Assembly (NCBI RefSeq): GCF_013141715.1
Contig: NZ_WHOA01000190.1
Location: 1-64,000 of the forward strand
From: Paenibacillus phytorum
Lineage (GTDB): Bacteria > Bacillota > Bacilli > Paenibacillales > NBRC-103111
Length of the DNA stretch: 64,000 bases
Reading direction: 5' to 3'
Shown: positions 15,935 through 25,334 of the stretch, in pieces
How the letters are laid out: every line of letters starts with the position of its first letter
Numbering within the stretch: the first letter of the stretch is position 1
Translations under genes and position numbers: made by a program
Notes under the pieces: model-generated
What the model saw: only the letters and a program-made list of their open reading frames with translations
The model's database searches: none
What the model was told of the DNA's origin: nothing

Positions 15935-16879
15935 ATGCCGATCAAGATTCCTGACAACCTGCCTGCCAAAGAAATTTTAAACCAAGAGAACATCTTCACA
16001 ATGGACGAATCCGTCGCGTATCACCAGGATATACGTCCACTTCGAATTGCTTTATTGAATCTGATGCCAACCAAAGAAACGACTGAGACGCAGCTGCTGC
16101 GCTTAATCGGGAATACGCCATTGCAGGTGGAATTCGTGCTTCTGCATCCGAAAACTCATACTTCTAAGAACACTTCTGTCGAGCACTTGGAAATGTTTTA
16201 TAAAACATTTGAAGATATTAAAGATGAAAAGCTGGATGGCATGATTATCACGGGTGCTCCTGTCGAACAGATGGAATTCGAAGATGTGAATTACTGGGAG
16301 GAATTGACGCAAATCCTGAATTGGAGCAAGCACAACGTCACTTCTACCTTGCATATTTGTTGGGCAGCTCAAGCGGGCTTGTATCATCATTTCGGTGTGC
16401 GAAAGTTTGCGCTCGAGAACAAGATGTTCGGTGTTTTTCCTCATACTGTTCAGGTACCGAATACAAAGCTGCTGCGCGGCTTTGATGAAGTCTTTCATGT
16501 ACCGCAATCTCGTCATACGGATATTCGTCGTGAAGACATTGAACAATGTCCGGATTTGGAGATTTTATCGGAATCAGAGGAGTCCGGTGTTTATATCGCC
16601 GCAACGAGAGATGGGAAGCATATTTTCGTAACAGGACATTCGGAATATGATGCTTGTTCATTGAAATGGGAGTACGATCGGGATGTGAGTAAAGGGCTTA
16701 CAATCGAGATTCCCAAAAATTATTACCCGAATAATGATCCGAGTAGACAGCCTTATAATACTTGGAGAGCGCATGCGAATCTTCTGTTCTCCAATTGGTT
16801 GAATTACTATGTCTATCAAGAAACACCATTTGAACTGAACGCTAACATCAACGAAAGCTTGGCAAGCTCGCAATTGTAA
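15935..16879 (+). CDS. metA: Homoserine O-acyltransferase (MetA family)
   Basis: 314 residues of the MetA family, which acylates homoserine in the first committed step of methionine synthesis. Cys142 (LHICWAAQAG), His235 and Glu237 (VTGHSEYD) fall at the same numbers as in the E. coli enzyme. Whether it uses succinyl-CoA or acetyl-CoA cannot be settled by eye; Bacillota members usually use acetyl-CoA. I start at the ATG at 15935 (MPIKIPDNLPAKEIL, the typical N-terminus) with GAGGAG 8 bp upstream. Confidence 0.95.
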   Translation: MPIKIPDNLPAKEILNQENIFTMDESVAYHQDIRPLRIALLNLMPTKETTETQLLRLIGNTPLQVEFVLLHPKTHTSKNTSVEHLEMFYKTFEDIKDEKLDGMIITGAPVEQMEFEDVNYWEELTQILNWSKHNVTSTLHICWAAQAGLYHHFGVRKFALENKMFGVFPHTVQVPNTKLLRGFDEVFHVPQSRHTDIRREDIEQCPDLEILSESEESGVYIAATRDGKHIFVTGHSEYDACSLKWEYDRDVSKGLTIEIPKNYYPNNDPSRQPYNTWRAHANLLFSNWLNYYVYQETPFELNANINESLASSQL

Positions 16880-16911
16880 TTCGAACCCATATCCCTGAGG
16901 AGGAACTCCCT

Positions 16912-18081
16912 TTGTTGAAAATCGAAAGTCGTCTCGCCCAAATTGGCTCTATTGAAGAACCCGTTACTGGAGCTATCAGCTTCCCAGTCTACCAAGCTAC
17001 TGCGTTCCGTCATCCGAAGCTTGGGCAAAGTACAGGATTCGACTATGCACGTACGAAAAGTCCGACACGCAAGGTGCTCGAGGATGCCATTGCTCAGTTG
17101 GAGTCTGGAGATGCGGGCTTTGCTTGTTCCTCAGGAATGGCTGCGCTGCAAACCATTTTTGCTTATTTCAGCCAAGGAGATCATCTGATTGTTTCCTTGG
17201 ACTTATATGGCGGTACGTACCGTCTGCTTGAGAAAATCATGTCGCGCTTTGGTGTGACCGCTACGTATGTAGACACGAATGATTTAGACGGATTGGAAGC
17301 GGCTTACCAGCCAAATACCAAAGGGCTTGTCATTGAGACACCGACGAATCCGCTGATGATGATTACAGACCTTGAGCTTGTGTGTACATGGGCTCGTAAG
17401 AAGGGCATCGTATCGATTGTCGATAACACCTTGTTAACGCCGTATCTTCAACGTCCTATTGAGCTTGGTGCGGATATCGTTATTCATAGCGCAACCAAGT
17501 ACCTCGGCGGTCATAATGACGTGCTCGCTGGTCTCATCGTGACCAAGGGCAAAGAACTCTCAGAGCAGATGGCTTTCCTGCACAACTCCATTGGTGCTGT
17601 GCTTGGACCGCAAGACAGCTGGCTCCTTATGAGGGGGATGAAGACGCTTGCGCTTCGCATGGAGCGTCATGAGCAGAATGCAACGGCAATCGCAAAGTTC
17701 TTATTGGAACACCCGCTAATCAGTGAAGTTTACTACCCAGCGCTTGAAACGCACCCAGGTTATGCGATTCAGAACAAGCAGTCGAGTGGAAACACAGGCA
17801 TTTTCTCCTTTAAAGTAAAGGATTCAAGACTGATTGAACCGATTCTTCGTCATATAGAGCTCATTGCTTTCGCGGAAAGCTTAGGCGGTGTCGAATCACT
17901 TATGACCTATCCGGCTGTACAAACCCATGCGGATATTCCACTCGAAATTCGTCAGCAAATCGGTGTAGATGACCGTCTTTTACGCTTCTCTGTTGGCATC
18001 GAGCATATTGACGATCTGATTGCGGATCTATCGAATGCCCTTAGCAAGGCGCAAGCTGAATTGGAAGGAGATTCGCAATAA
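16912..18081 (+). CDS. metB: Cystathionine gamma-synthase (MetB/MetI type)
   Basis: A 389-residue PLP enzyme of the Cys/Met metabolism family. The lysine that binds PLP is in HSATKYLGGHNDVLAG. It joins O-acyl-homoserine with cysteine (or sulfide) in transsulfuration. The start is a TTG with GAGGAGG 8 bp before it. It lies 32 bp after metA, and its stop overlaps the metC start by one base, so it is translationally coupled. The neighbouring paralogue makes the gamma-synthase/beta-lyase split likely; each assignment rests partly on gene order. Confidence 0.88.
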   Translation: MLKIESRLAQIGSIEEPVTGAISFPVYQATAFRHPKLGQSTGFDYARTKSPTRKVLEDAIAQLESGDAGFACSSGMAALQTIFAYFSQGDHLIVSLDLYGGTYRLLEKIMSRFGVTATYVDTNDLDGLEAAYQPNTKGLVIETPTNPLMMITDLELVCTWARKKGIVSIVDNTLLTPYLQRPIELGADIVIHSATKYLGGHNDVLAGLIVTKGKELSEQMAFLHNSIGAVLGPQDSWLLMRGMKTLALRMERHEQNATAIAKFLLEHPLISEVYYPALETHPGYAIQNKQSSGNTGIFSFKVKDSRLIEPILRHIELIAFAESLGGVESLMTYPAVQTHADIPLEIRQQIGVDDRLLRFSVGIEHIDDLIADLSNALSKAQAELEGDSQ

Positions 18082-19253
18082 TGAGCCATCCACAAGATGA
18101 CAAACGCAAGCCGCATGGCAAATTCGCAACGAAGCTCATTCATTTCGGTGGAGAGATCGATGAAGCGACAGGGGCATCCAGTGTGCCTCTGTATCAAGCC
18201 TCGACCTTTCATCAAGCCGACTTAGAAGTCTCACCAGAGTATGACTATACCCGTTCCGGTAATCCAACCCGTCAAGCTTTGGAAGACTACATTGCATTAC
18301 TCGAAGGCGGTACACGCGGATTTGCTTTCGCCTCTGGTATGGCGGCTATATCATCAGCCTTCATGCTGTTGTCGCAGGGTGATCATGTTATTTGTACCGA
18401 AGATGTATATGGTGGTACTTATCGCTTACTTACAACGATTATGAATCGTATGGGTGTTGAGTCAACATTCGTTGATATGACCGATATCGCCCAAGTACGT
18501 GCAGCATTGAGATCTAACACAAGAGCCGTATTTATCGAGACACCTTCGAATCCGACACTTCGAATTACAGACATCTCTGAAGTAGCTGCTTTTGCTAAAG
18601 AGCATGATTTGCTTACGATGCTGGATAATACGTTCATGACACCTTACCATCAGCGTCCAATCGAGCTGGGCATTGATATTGTTCTGCACAGTGCAACGAA
18701 GTTCCTCGGCGGACACAGTGACGTTCTTGCTGGGTTGGCTGTAGTAGCTAACGACAATCTAGGTCGCAGAATGAAACAAATCCAGAATGGTATGGGGAAC
18801 GTACTTGGCATTCAAGATTCTTGGCTGTTGATCCGTGGGATGAAAACCTTGCGAGCTCGTATGGAAATGTCCGAAACTAGTGCTCGTAGACTGGCAAATT
18901 GGCTTTCAGAGCAGCCTGATATTGATGTTGTTTACTACCCGGGACTTCCGAACCACCCTCGTAGAGACGTTCATGAAAAGCAGTCTTTAGGCTATGGAGC
19001 GGTTGTTTCGTTCGATGTTGGTTCTGGCGAAAAAGCGAAAAAGCTATTGAGCAAAGTACGTATTCCACTCGTTGCGGTAAGCTTAGGCGCTGTGGAGAGC
19101 ATATTGTCTTATCCGGCTATGATGTCACATGCTTCGATGCCGAAGGAAGTTCGCTTACTGCGCGGCATTACGGACGGTCTTGTCCGGTATTCGGTAGGTC
19201 TTGAAGATATCGAAGACATTATTGAAGATTTGGAACAAGCCCTTCGCGGTTAG
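18081..19253 (+). CDS. metC: Cystathionine beta-lyase
   Basis: A 390-residue paralogue of the upstream enzyme with the PLP lysine in HSATKFLGGHSDVLAG. In this order (metA, gamma-synthase, beta-lyase) it should split cystathionine to homocysteine, pyruvate and ammonia, as PatB/MetC does. Its ATG shares the A of the preceding TAA (TAATG). Confidence 0.87.
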   Translation: MSHPQDDKRKPHGKFATKLIHFGGEIDEATGASSVPLYQASTFHQADLEVSPEYDYTRSGNPTRQALEDYIALLEGGTRGFAFASGMAAISSAFMLLSQGDHVICTEDVYGGTYRLLTTIMNRMGVESTFVDMTDIAQVRAALRSNTRAVFIETPSNPTLRITDISEVAAFAKEHDLLTMLDNTFMTPYHQRPIELGIDIVLHSATKFLGGHSDVLAGLAVVANDNLGRRMKQIQNGMGNVLGIQDSWLLIRGMKTLRARMEMSETSARRLANWLSEQPDIDVVYYPGLPNHPRRDVHEKQSLGYGAVVSFDVGSGEKAKKLLSKVRIPLVAVSLGAVESILSYPAMMSHASMPKEVRLLRGITDGLVRYSVGLEDIEDIIEDLEQALRG

Positions 19254-19304
19254 ACCTCCATGAATTCGAAAAATATTCATATTTGAAATGGAATACACCT
19301 TGGT

Positions 19305-19329
19305 AAAAGCAGCATATTGCTGCTTTTTT
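19305..19329 (+). terminator. Terminator of the met operon
   Basis: AAAAGCAGCA / TGCTGCTTTTTT hairpin about 50 bp after metC. Confidence 0.8.
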
Positions 19330-19389
19330 GGCATGAATATGGTACGATGATTGGATACAAGCCTTCAGAAAGTAAAGGAGTGAGTAGCT

Positions 19390-20526
19390 TTGAAACCGAT
19401 TGATCGCATTTTATATAAAGCACAGTCAGGCGGACGAATTGATATAGAGGAATGTATTACACTTTTCGAATCCGATCAAATAGAGAAGATTGGCGACACC
19501 GCCAACCAGATTATGAAGAAATGGCATCCTGATCCAATTACGACCTTCGTCATTGGGCGGAATATTAACTATACGAATATTTGTGACGTCTATTGCAGAT
19601 TTTGTGCGTTTTACCGTCCACCCGGTTCATCTGAAGGTTACGTATTGCCGGATGAAACCATTTTCCAGAAGATCCAAGAGACTCTGGATGTAGATGGGAC
19701 CGAAATCCTCATGCAGGGCGGCACGAATCCGAATCTTCCATTTAGCTATTACACGAATATCCTTCGAGAAATTAAGAAACGTTTTGACATTACAATGCAT
19801 TCTTTCTCGCCAGCTGAAATTATGAAAATGAAAGATGTTTCGGATGGTTTATCATTAGAGGAAGTCGTTCGCCAACTGCACGAAGCAGGACTCGATTCTT
19901 TGCCAGGTGGCGGCGCAGAAATTCTGGATGATCGCACTAGACGCAAAATTAGTAAGCTAAAAGGTTCATGGCGCGATTGGATGGACGTTATGCAAACCGC
20001 TCACAAAATTGGTATGCATACAACAGGTACCATGGTTATCGGATTTGGCGAATCCATGGAAGAGCGCGCACTTCATATGCTGCGTATCCGTGATGCGCAA
20101 GATGATGTTCTGTTTCAGAAGCTCAATACACCAGGTTTCCTAGCTTTTATTCCGTGGACATTCCAACCGGATAATACGAACATGAAGGCAGAGAAAGTCA
20201 CGCCTGAAGAGTATTTGAAGACGCTGGCGATTAGCCGAATTATGCTGGATAACATTCCTAACTTCCAATCGTCGTGGGTGACGATGGGACCAGAAGTTGG
20301 CAAGCAAACACTGAGCTACGGCTGCAACGACTTTGGAAGTACCATGATTGAGGAGAACGTAGTCTCCGCGGCGGGTACAACGCACAAGGTCAACGTTAAC
20401 TCCACGCTGCGAATCATTCGCGAAGCAGGTAAAATTCCTGCACAGCGGAATACGAAATACCAAACATTGCGAGTGTTTGATGATGAGTCGCTCGTTATCG
20501 ATAAAGATTTCGTGATGCAAAACTAA
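19390..20526 (+). CDS. mqnC: Cyclic dehypoxanthinyl futalosine synthase
   Basis: A 378-residue radical SAM enzyme with the CDVYCRFC cluster motif (Cys65, Cys69, Cys72) and the MqnC hallmarks MQGGTNPNLPF, HSFSPAEI and LDSLPGGGAEIL. It cyclises dehypoxanthine futalosine in the futalosine route to menaquinone, so this organism probably makes its quinone that way rather than by the classic Men route. The start is TTG with AAGGAGTG upstream. No other mqn gene is nearby. Confidence 0.93.
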   Translation: MKPIDRILYKAQSGGRIDIEECITLFESDQIEKIGDTANQIMKKWHPDPITTFVIGRNINYTNICDVYCRFCAFYRPPGSSEGYVLPDETIFQKIQETLDVDGTEILMQGGTNPNLPFSYYTNILREIKKRFDITMHSFSPAEIMKMKDVSDGLSLEEVVRQLHEAGLDSLPGGGAEILDDRTRRKISKLKGSWRDWMDVMQTAHKIGMHTTGTMVIGFGESMEERALHMLRIRDAQDDVLFQKLNTPGFLAFIPWTFQPDNTNMKAEKVTPEEYLKTLAISRIMLDNIPNFQSSWVTMGPEVGKQTLSYGCNDFGSTMIEENVVSAAGTTHKVNVNSTLRIIREAGKIPAQRNTKYQTLRVFDDESLVIDKDFVMQN

Positions 20527-20536
20527 TAATGTAATT

Positions 20537-20570
20537 TGGAGAGTAGCTGCGGCTGCTCTCTTTTCGTTTT
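20537..20570 (+). terminator. Terminator after mqnC
   Basis: GAGAGTAGC / GCTGCTCTC hairpin followed by TTTTCGTTTT. Confidence 0.75.
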
Positions 20571-20694
20571 AAATGCACATGAATTTACTTGAACAAGTTA
20601 TGAAAAAATTAATGTTATTTTCATGTTTGTTTCTGAAAAAGGAGTATAATTGAAGTAGTTCACAATTTAGACAAACATGATAGGAGTGATTCTT

Positions 20695-20802
20695 GTGAAA
20701 CTATTCAAAAATTTTCTTCAAGGATTTTTTTATGCTTTTGTCTCAATTGGTGCACTACCATTCTTGCTTGTAAAGAGTATTTTTGAATCATACTTAGGAT
20801 AA
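20695..20802 (+). CDS. 35-residue hydrophobic small protein
   Basis: GTG start preceded by TAGGAGTGATTCTT, encoding MKLFKNFLQGFFYAFVSIGA and 15 more residues. One hydrophobic segment with a basic N-terminus suggests a single-pass membrane micropeptide. A TATAAT box lies at 20645-20650, about 45 bp upstream. I know of no named family. Confidence 0.5.
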   Translation: MKLFKNFLQGFFYAFVSIGALPFLLVKSIFESYLG

Positions 20803-20810
20803 TGGCACAA

Positions 20811-20841
20811 GATCGATAAGGATTTCGTGATGAAGAACTAG
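20811..20841 (+). pseudogene. Second copy of the mqnC 3' end
   Basis: The stretch ATCGATAAGGATTTCGTGATG and the following AAGAACTAG repeats the last codons of mqnC at 20497-20526 with only a few changes (IDKDFVMKN-stop against IDKDFVMQN-stop). It is a vestige of a duplicated mqnC tail. The 35-residue ORF sits between the two copies. Confidence 0.6.
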
Positions 20842-20936
20842 CCAAGGATAAACGACTTCGTCGTCCTTCTGGGACGAGCGCGTTTGTCAAGGTAGATGCG
20901 AAGCAAAAGTATAAAACTTATACTTTCTTATCTACT

Positions 20937-20968
20937 AAAAAAGGCCTCCAACTTGGAGGCTTTTTTTA
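20937..20968. terminator. Rho-independent terminator
   Basis: AAAAAAGGCCTCCAA / TTGGAGGCTTTTTTT, a near-perfect hairpin with T7. The rest of the 20.84-21.18 kb gap shows only a short AAGTATAAAACTTATACTT palindrome. Confidence 0.85.
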
Positions 20969-21182
20969 CTTGCTCGGCTGACAAAGAATAGAGAAATTCG
21001 TAACTTCCGATTCCAGTCCTGTTTGTGCTGATTGAATGCGTCAATTTGCGAGATTGGCATATATTAACTAAAGATTCGACAAAAAAATGAGGAATAGAAA
21101 TGGCAAATTGTTCGTTGTATATCTGATTCCTATCGACCATATACTCTTAGGAGGAGGACGTATTGATGAAAGGAGTTAGCCG

Positions 21183-22124
21183 ATGGAACTGTTTGCCATT
21201 GTTGTAATGAATGCCGATGAGGCCTATGTACGTTCGCTAAGCGCTCAGATAGAACGTGAGCTGCAGCTTTTACATATCGCTGAAAGTGGAGTAACAGCCC
21301 AATTTGATCTACATGAAACACATGCTTATATTCGAATAGAAGTGAGAATGAAGGAAAGAGAAATTTCTTCCATTCAAAAAGAAGTAAGGGAAGGACTTGC
21401 TGGCGTTTTAGCGGATCACATCATCGCAGAGAAAGAGTCGCTTATTTTGCGTGATTTGATTGTTAAAGAATTTAAATATGAAGCCATAGACGATTTGGAA
21501 GCCATAGAAGGGTACTGCAAGCAATCCATGTGTGTCGAGACGGTCATTGAGGAATTGCCTATTTTGAATGGCAGCTCAGCAAGACTTCGCCGCAAACAAA
21601 TGTTATCGGAGCAGCTCGTGCAGTCTCTGGAGGAAACTCCGCGGCTGAGCTTGGATGGTTTTCTCAAATTTCGCTTACAGGATTATACTGAGGAGCTGCG
21701 AGAGATAGCTGAGTATGCCATTGATGAATTTATGATGGATCGCCAGTATCAGGAATTTATTTCTCTATTGCAGTACTTTGTATATATTCAGGAAGCCAAG
21801 ATCCCCGTTGCTCATCTTATACATAAAGGCGGGCATGAGTTTGTCATCTTGAATGATCAGCTTGAACTCATAGACGCGAATGAATTCGATACAACCTTTA
21901 AGTTAGAAGTACTTGAAAAAGATATTAATTTCGAGGACATGATTGTTAGCACACTCATTACGGTATCTCCGGCAAATATCTACATCCATACGCGAGATCC
22001 GGAACTTACGATCATCAAGACGATTAGACAAATATTTGAAGATCGAACAACGGTCTGCTCCTATTGCCGAACTTGTGACATCTTCTTGGGTGAAGCCAAG
22101 AAACAAGATCAACTGTCCCCTTGA
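21183..22124 (+). CDS. ytxC: Sporulation protein YtxC family
   Basis: 313 residues matching the YtxC family, which lies next to thrS in many Bacillales and is linked to sporulation although its biochemical role is unknown. No signal peptide or membrane helix. A CSYCRTC pair of cysteines near the end might bind metal. AAAGGAG precedes the ATG by 7 bp. A 13-codon ORF with its own GGAGGAGG starts at 21164 and overlaps the beginning, possibly helping translation. Confidence 0.85.
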   Translation: MELFAIVVMNADEAYVRSLSAQIERELQLLHIAESGVTAQFDLHETHAYIRIEVRMKEREISSIQKEVREGLAGVLADHIIAEKESLILRDLIVKEFKYEAIDDLEAIEGYCKQSMCVETVIEELPILNGSSARLRRKQMLSEQLVQSLEETPRLSLDGFLKFRLQDYTEELREIAEYAIDEFMMDRQYQEFISLLQYFVYIQEAKIPVAHLIHKGGHEFVILNDQLELIDANEFDTTFKLEVLEKDINFEDMIVSTLITVSPANIYIHTRDPELTIIKTIRQIFEDRTTVCSYCRTCDIFLGEAKKQDQLSP

Positions 22125-22149
22125 CCTTGAGCGATGAGGCAATTATAAT
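22121..22149 (+). promoter_or_regulatory. SigA promoter of the thrS leader
   Basis: TTGACC, 17 bp, TATAAT. The -35 overlaps the last codons of ytxC, so thrS has its own promoter inside the ytxC end. Confidence 0.7.
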
Positions 22150-22155
22150 AGTGAT

Positions 22156-22438
22156 CGAAGGCGTTAATATCAAAGACATGAACTTTCTGCAAGAACTGCT
22201 CAGAGAGAGGAGACTAGGCTGCAATCTCCTTCAGCTATTCAGATCGTTTACCCCTTTGTAGCCGTGTTGTGGAATTCGACCTGACTTGCAGGATCGTTAG
22301 TATACAATACCGGAGTCATTCCCGTTACCGAATGCTGATGAGGATTCGCCTTACCCCTGTGGGCATGCAGCGAATCGAACTAGGGTGGAACCACGAGCTG
22401 AGCGCACTCGTCCCTTTTGGGATGCAGTGTGCTTTTTT
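22156..22438 (+). promoter_or_regulatory. T-box leader of threonyl-tRNA synthetase
   Basis: T-box core AGGGTGGAACCACG at 22382-22395, then the terminator AGCGCACT / AGTGTGCT with T6 at 22401-22438. An AGAGAGAGG segment marks the upper part of stem I. An ACC triplet is expected as the threonine specifier, but more than one lies in this leader and I cannot fix which is used. Confidence 0.92.
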
Positions 22439-22471
22439 GCGTTCAAAAATGAACCTATAGGAGGAACAAAA

Positions 22472-24406
22472 ATGGTTGTTCAAGTAAAATTACCAGATGG
22501 CGCAGTGAGAGAGTACGCAGTTGGAACGACCATTGAACAAGTGGCGGAATCCATTTCATCCGGACTGAAGAAAAATGCGATTGGCGGCAAAGTTAACGGG
22601 AAATCTGTGGATCTGTCGTTCTCCTTGGAAAATGATGCAGACGTTGAAATTCTAACGCTCGATAGTGAAGCGGGATTAGAGATGTATCGTCACAGCACAG
22701 CGCATTTGATGGCTCAGGCGATTAAACGTATTTATGGTGAAAAAGCGGTTAAATTAGGGATTGGACCTGTCATTGAAGACGGATTTTATTATGATATCGA
22801 TTTGGAAACACCGCTTAATCCCGAAGATTTGGTGAAAATCGAGAAGGAAATGGAGCGTATTTCCGGTGAGAACCTGGCGATTACTCGCCGCGTTGTTTCC
22901 CGTGAGGAAGCGATTCGCATTTTCACTGAAATGGAAGATCCGTTTAAGCTGGAATTGATTCGTGATCTGCCGGAAGACTCGGTACTTACCATCTATGACC
23001 AAGGTGAATTCTTTGATTTATGCCGCGGACCGCATCTGCCATCAACTGGCCGAATCAAAGCGTTCAAATTATTGAGCGTTGCTGGCGCTTACTGGCGTGG
23101 TGATGCGAAGAACAAAATGCTGCAGCGTATTTACGGCACTGCTTTCCCTAAGAAAGCGCAGCTGGATGAGCATTTGCATCTTTTGGAAGAGGCTAAGAAA
23201 CGTGATCACCGTAAGCTCGGCAGAGAGCTTAAAATGTTTGCTTTTTCACGTGAGGTTGGGCAAGGGTTACCGCTTTGGCTGCCAAACGGTGCTAAATTGA
23301 GACGTACAATGGAACGTTATATTGTCGACCTGGAAGAGCGTTTGGGTTACCAACACGTTTACACGCCAGTTCTCGCTAATGTTGAGTTGTACAAAACATC
23401 CGGTCACTGGGATCATTACAGCGAGGATATGTTCCCGAAAATGGTGATGGACAACGAAGAGCTTGTCCTACGTCCAATGAACTGTCCGCATCACATGATG
23501 GTTTATAAAAGCGATATGCGCAGCTACCGTGATCTGCCGATTCGGATTGCTGAGCTTGGCACAATGCACCGTTATGAAATGTCAGGAGCTTTAACAGGTC
23601 TACACCGTGTTCGTGCCATGACACTGAATGACGCTCATATTTTCTGCCGTTTGGATCAAATTAAAGAAGAGTTCTCCCGCGTTGTGAACTTGATTCGTCA
23701 GGTTTATGCGGATTTCGGAATTACAGAGTACCGTTTCCGTCTTTCCTATCGGGATCCTAAGGATACAGAAAAGTATTTCCAAGATGATCAAATGTGGGAA
23801 ACTTCCCAACGCATGCTGCGTGAGGTTGTTGAAGAGCTAGGACTTGATTTCTACGAGGCTGAAGGTGAAGCGGCCTTCTATGGTCCTAAACTAGACGTTC
23901 AAATCAAAACAGCGCTCAAGAAAGAAGAAACACTTTCAACAGCACAAATTGATTTCTTGCTCCCAGAGCGCTTCCAGCTTGAATACACAGGTGAAGATGG
24001 TCAGAAACATCGTCCAGTCGTTATTCACAGAGGGATTATCAGTACTATGGAGCGTATGACAGCCTTCTTACTTGAGAACTTCGCTGGTGCGCTGCCAACT
24101 TGGTTAATGCCTATCCAAGCCAAAGTCATTCCGGTATCTCCAGCATTCGAAGAATTCTCGAATCTCGTGACTGAGCGTCTACGCGAAGCTGGTATTCGTG
24201 TTGAGGCAGATAATCGTAATGAGAAGCTGGGTTATAAAATTAGAGAAGCGCAGCTGGAGAAGATTCCTTATATGCTAGTCGTCGGTGAAAACGAAGTGAA
24301 GAGCGAAAGCTTATCGATTCGAAAACGTGGTCAAGGGGATCTAGGAACCCATCCGATTGATCAAGTGATTGGCATGATTAACGAGGAAATTAGCAAGAAA
24401 CTTTAA
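22472..24406 (+). CDS. thrS: Threonyl-tRNA synthetase
   Basis: 644 residues with the full ThrRS layout: TGS domain (1-62), editing domain with HSTAHLMAQA (from about 68), class II catalytic core with RPMNCPHHM and the HRYEMSGALTGLHRVR motif 2, and an anticodon-binding domain from about 540. AGGAGGA is 6 bp before the ATG; longer in-frame extension upstream would run through the T-box and is not real. Confidence 0.97.
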   Translation: MVVQVKLPDGAVREYAVGTTIEQVAESISSGLKKNAIGGKVNGKSVDLSFSLENDADVEILTLDSEAGLEMYRHSTAHLMAQAIKRIYGEKAVKLGIGPVIEDGFYYDIDLETPLNPEDLVKIEKEMERISGENLAITRRVVSREEAIRIFTEMEDPFKLELIRDLPEDSVLTIYDQGEFFDLCRGPHLPSTGRIKAFKLLSVAGAYWRGDAKNKMLQRIYGTAFPKKAQLDEHLHLLEEAKKRDHRKLGRELKMFAFSREVGQGLPLWLPNGAKLRRTMERYIVDLEERLGYQHVYTPVLANVELYKTSGHWDHYSEDMFPKMVMDNEELVLRPMNCPHHMMVYKSDMRSYRDLPIRIAELGTMHRYEMSGALTGLHRVRAMTLNDAHIFCRLDQIKEEFSRVVNLIRQVYADFGITEYRFRLSYRDPKDTEKYFQDDQMWETSQRMLREVVEELGLDFYEAEGEAAFYGPKLDVQIKTALKKEETLSTAQIDFLLPERFQLEYTGEDGQKHRPVVIHRGIISTMERMTAFLLENFAGALPTWLMPIQAKVIPVSPAFEEFSNLVTERLREAGIRVEADNRNEKLGYKIREAQLEKIPYMLVVGENEVKSESLSIRKRGQGDLGTHPIDQVIGMINEEISKKL

Positions 24407-24427
24407 GAGTTCAATCCTATAAATGAA

Positions 24428-24458
24428 GCAGAGAAGATAATCTTCTCTGCTTTTTTTG
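24428..24458 (+). terminator. Terminator after thrS
   Basis: GCAGAGAAGAT / ATCTTCTCTGC perfect stem with T7. Confidence 0.9.
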
Positions 24459-24542
24459 TTTTCAAATTCAGTTAATTGGGTATGTATAGGGGAGCGTGAT
24501 TAGGACACCTTAAACAGTGAGTCTGCATCCGGAGGTTTAAAG

Positions 24543-24623
24543 GTGGTAGGTATTGGACAACCTGCAATAGTAGGGGAGGTATTAAATAATAGTAATGTTA
24601 ACCAATTTTTTGACTCAGTCTAA
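24543..24623 (+). CDS. Possible 26-residue ORF overlapping the 3D-domain gene start
   Basis: A GTG preceded by CCGGAGGTTTAAAG opens a short frame (VVGIGQPAIVGEVLNNSNVN and 6 more). It ends inside the next gene, overlapping it by 29 nt in another frame. Its ribosome site is better placed than that of the following gene, so translational coupling is plausible. Function unknown. Confidence 0.35.
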   Translation: MVGIGQPAIVGEVLNNSNVNQFFDSV

Positions 24624-25248
24624 ATGGTTTAGTGCGTCGATCATCGTTGTTCTGATGGCACTTTTCGGACAAGAGACGACGGGCAAAAGCGACCAAAGCT
24701 ACACGACGGCAAACTCCGTCACCCATATACAAGATCAGCAGCAAAAGGTTATTCCGGCCAAAACGGCACCTGCTTCACTGCCCGTAGCGCAAGAAAACCT
24801 GCAACAAATCAATTATCGTTATGTTCCGAAGTTAGACTCAGATTTGTCCAAGCTCAAGGCAGTCGAAGTGACAGCCACCGGTTATTTTGCAGGTAAGGAA
24901 TCAACAGGGAAAAATCCGGATCATCCTGAGTATGGGATCACGTATTCAGGTATTAGAGTAAAGCGGGATGATAAATCCTTATCAACGATCGCAGCAGACA
25001 CGAACGTTTTTCCGCTTGGCACTGTCTTGTTTATTCCCGGTTATGGCTATGGTGTTGTTGCAGATACAGGCAGTGCAATTAAAGGTAAGAAAATTGATCT
25101 GTATTTCGACACAAAGGATCAGGTTTATAAAGAATGGGGCAAGAAGACGGTTAAAGTATTTATCGTCAAAGAAGGGCATGGAAAAGTGACCGAACTCATC
25201 TGGAATCAACTAAAGGATGAGATCATCGCACCTACCAAAGCGCTATGA
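24595..25248 (+). CDS. Exported 3D-domain cell-wall protein (YuiC/YocH-like)
   Basis: 217 residues: a signal or anchor helix (about 10-28), a low-complexity stretch, then a 3D domain from about 90 to 205 with the three conserved aspartates in the ATGYFAG, GVVADTGSAIKGKKIDLYFDT region. In characterised relatives this domain is a lytic transglycosylase fold acting on peptidoglycan, often in stationary phase or spore germination. GGGGAGG lies 15 bp before the ATG, rather far, which fits coupling to the small overlapping ORF. Confidence 0.85.
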   Translation: MLTNFLTQSKWFSASIIVVLMALFGQETTGKSDQSYTTANSVTHIQDQQQKVIPAKTAPASLPVAQENLQQINYRYVPKLDSDLSKLKAVEVTATGYFAGKESTGKNPDHPEYGITYSGIRVKRDDKSLSTIAADTNVFPLGTVLFIPGYGYGVVADTGSAIKGKKIDLYFDTKDQVYKEWGKKTVKVFIVKEGHGKVTELIWNQLKDEIIAPTKAL

Positions 25249-25334
25249 CGAGAATTAGCTTTTCAGAAAGCCGAACATTTCCATCATAAATTCTCCTGTT
25301 TGGGAAATCCTATACTTACAGGAGGTGATTGAAC

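Noticed and set aside
16103..16546. Long minus-strand ORFs inside metA and other genes (also within glnA, thrS, nrdE)
   Set aside because: Antisense shadows of strongly coding genes with no ribosome sites and no recognisable domains.
22269..22460. ORF through the thrS leader and upstream extension of thrS to 22385
   Set aside because: Both lie inside the T-box antiterminator and terminator.
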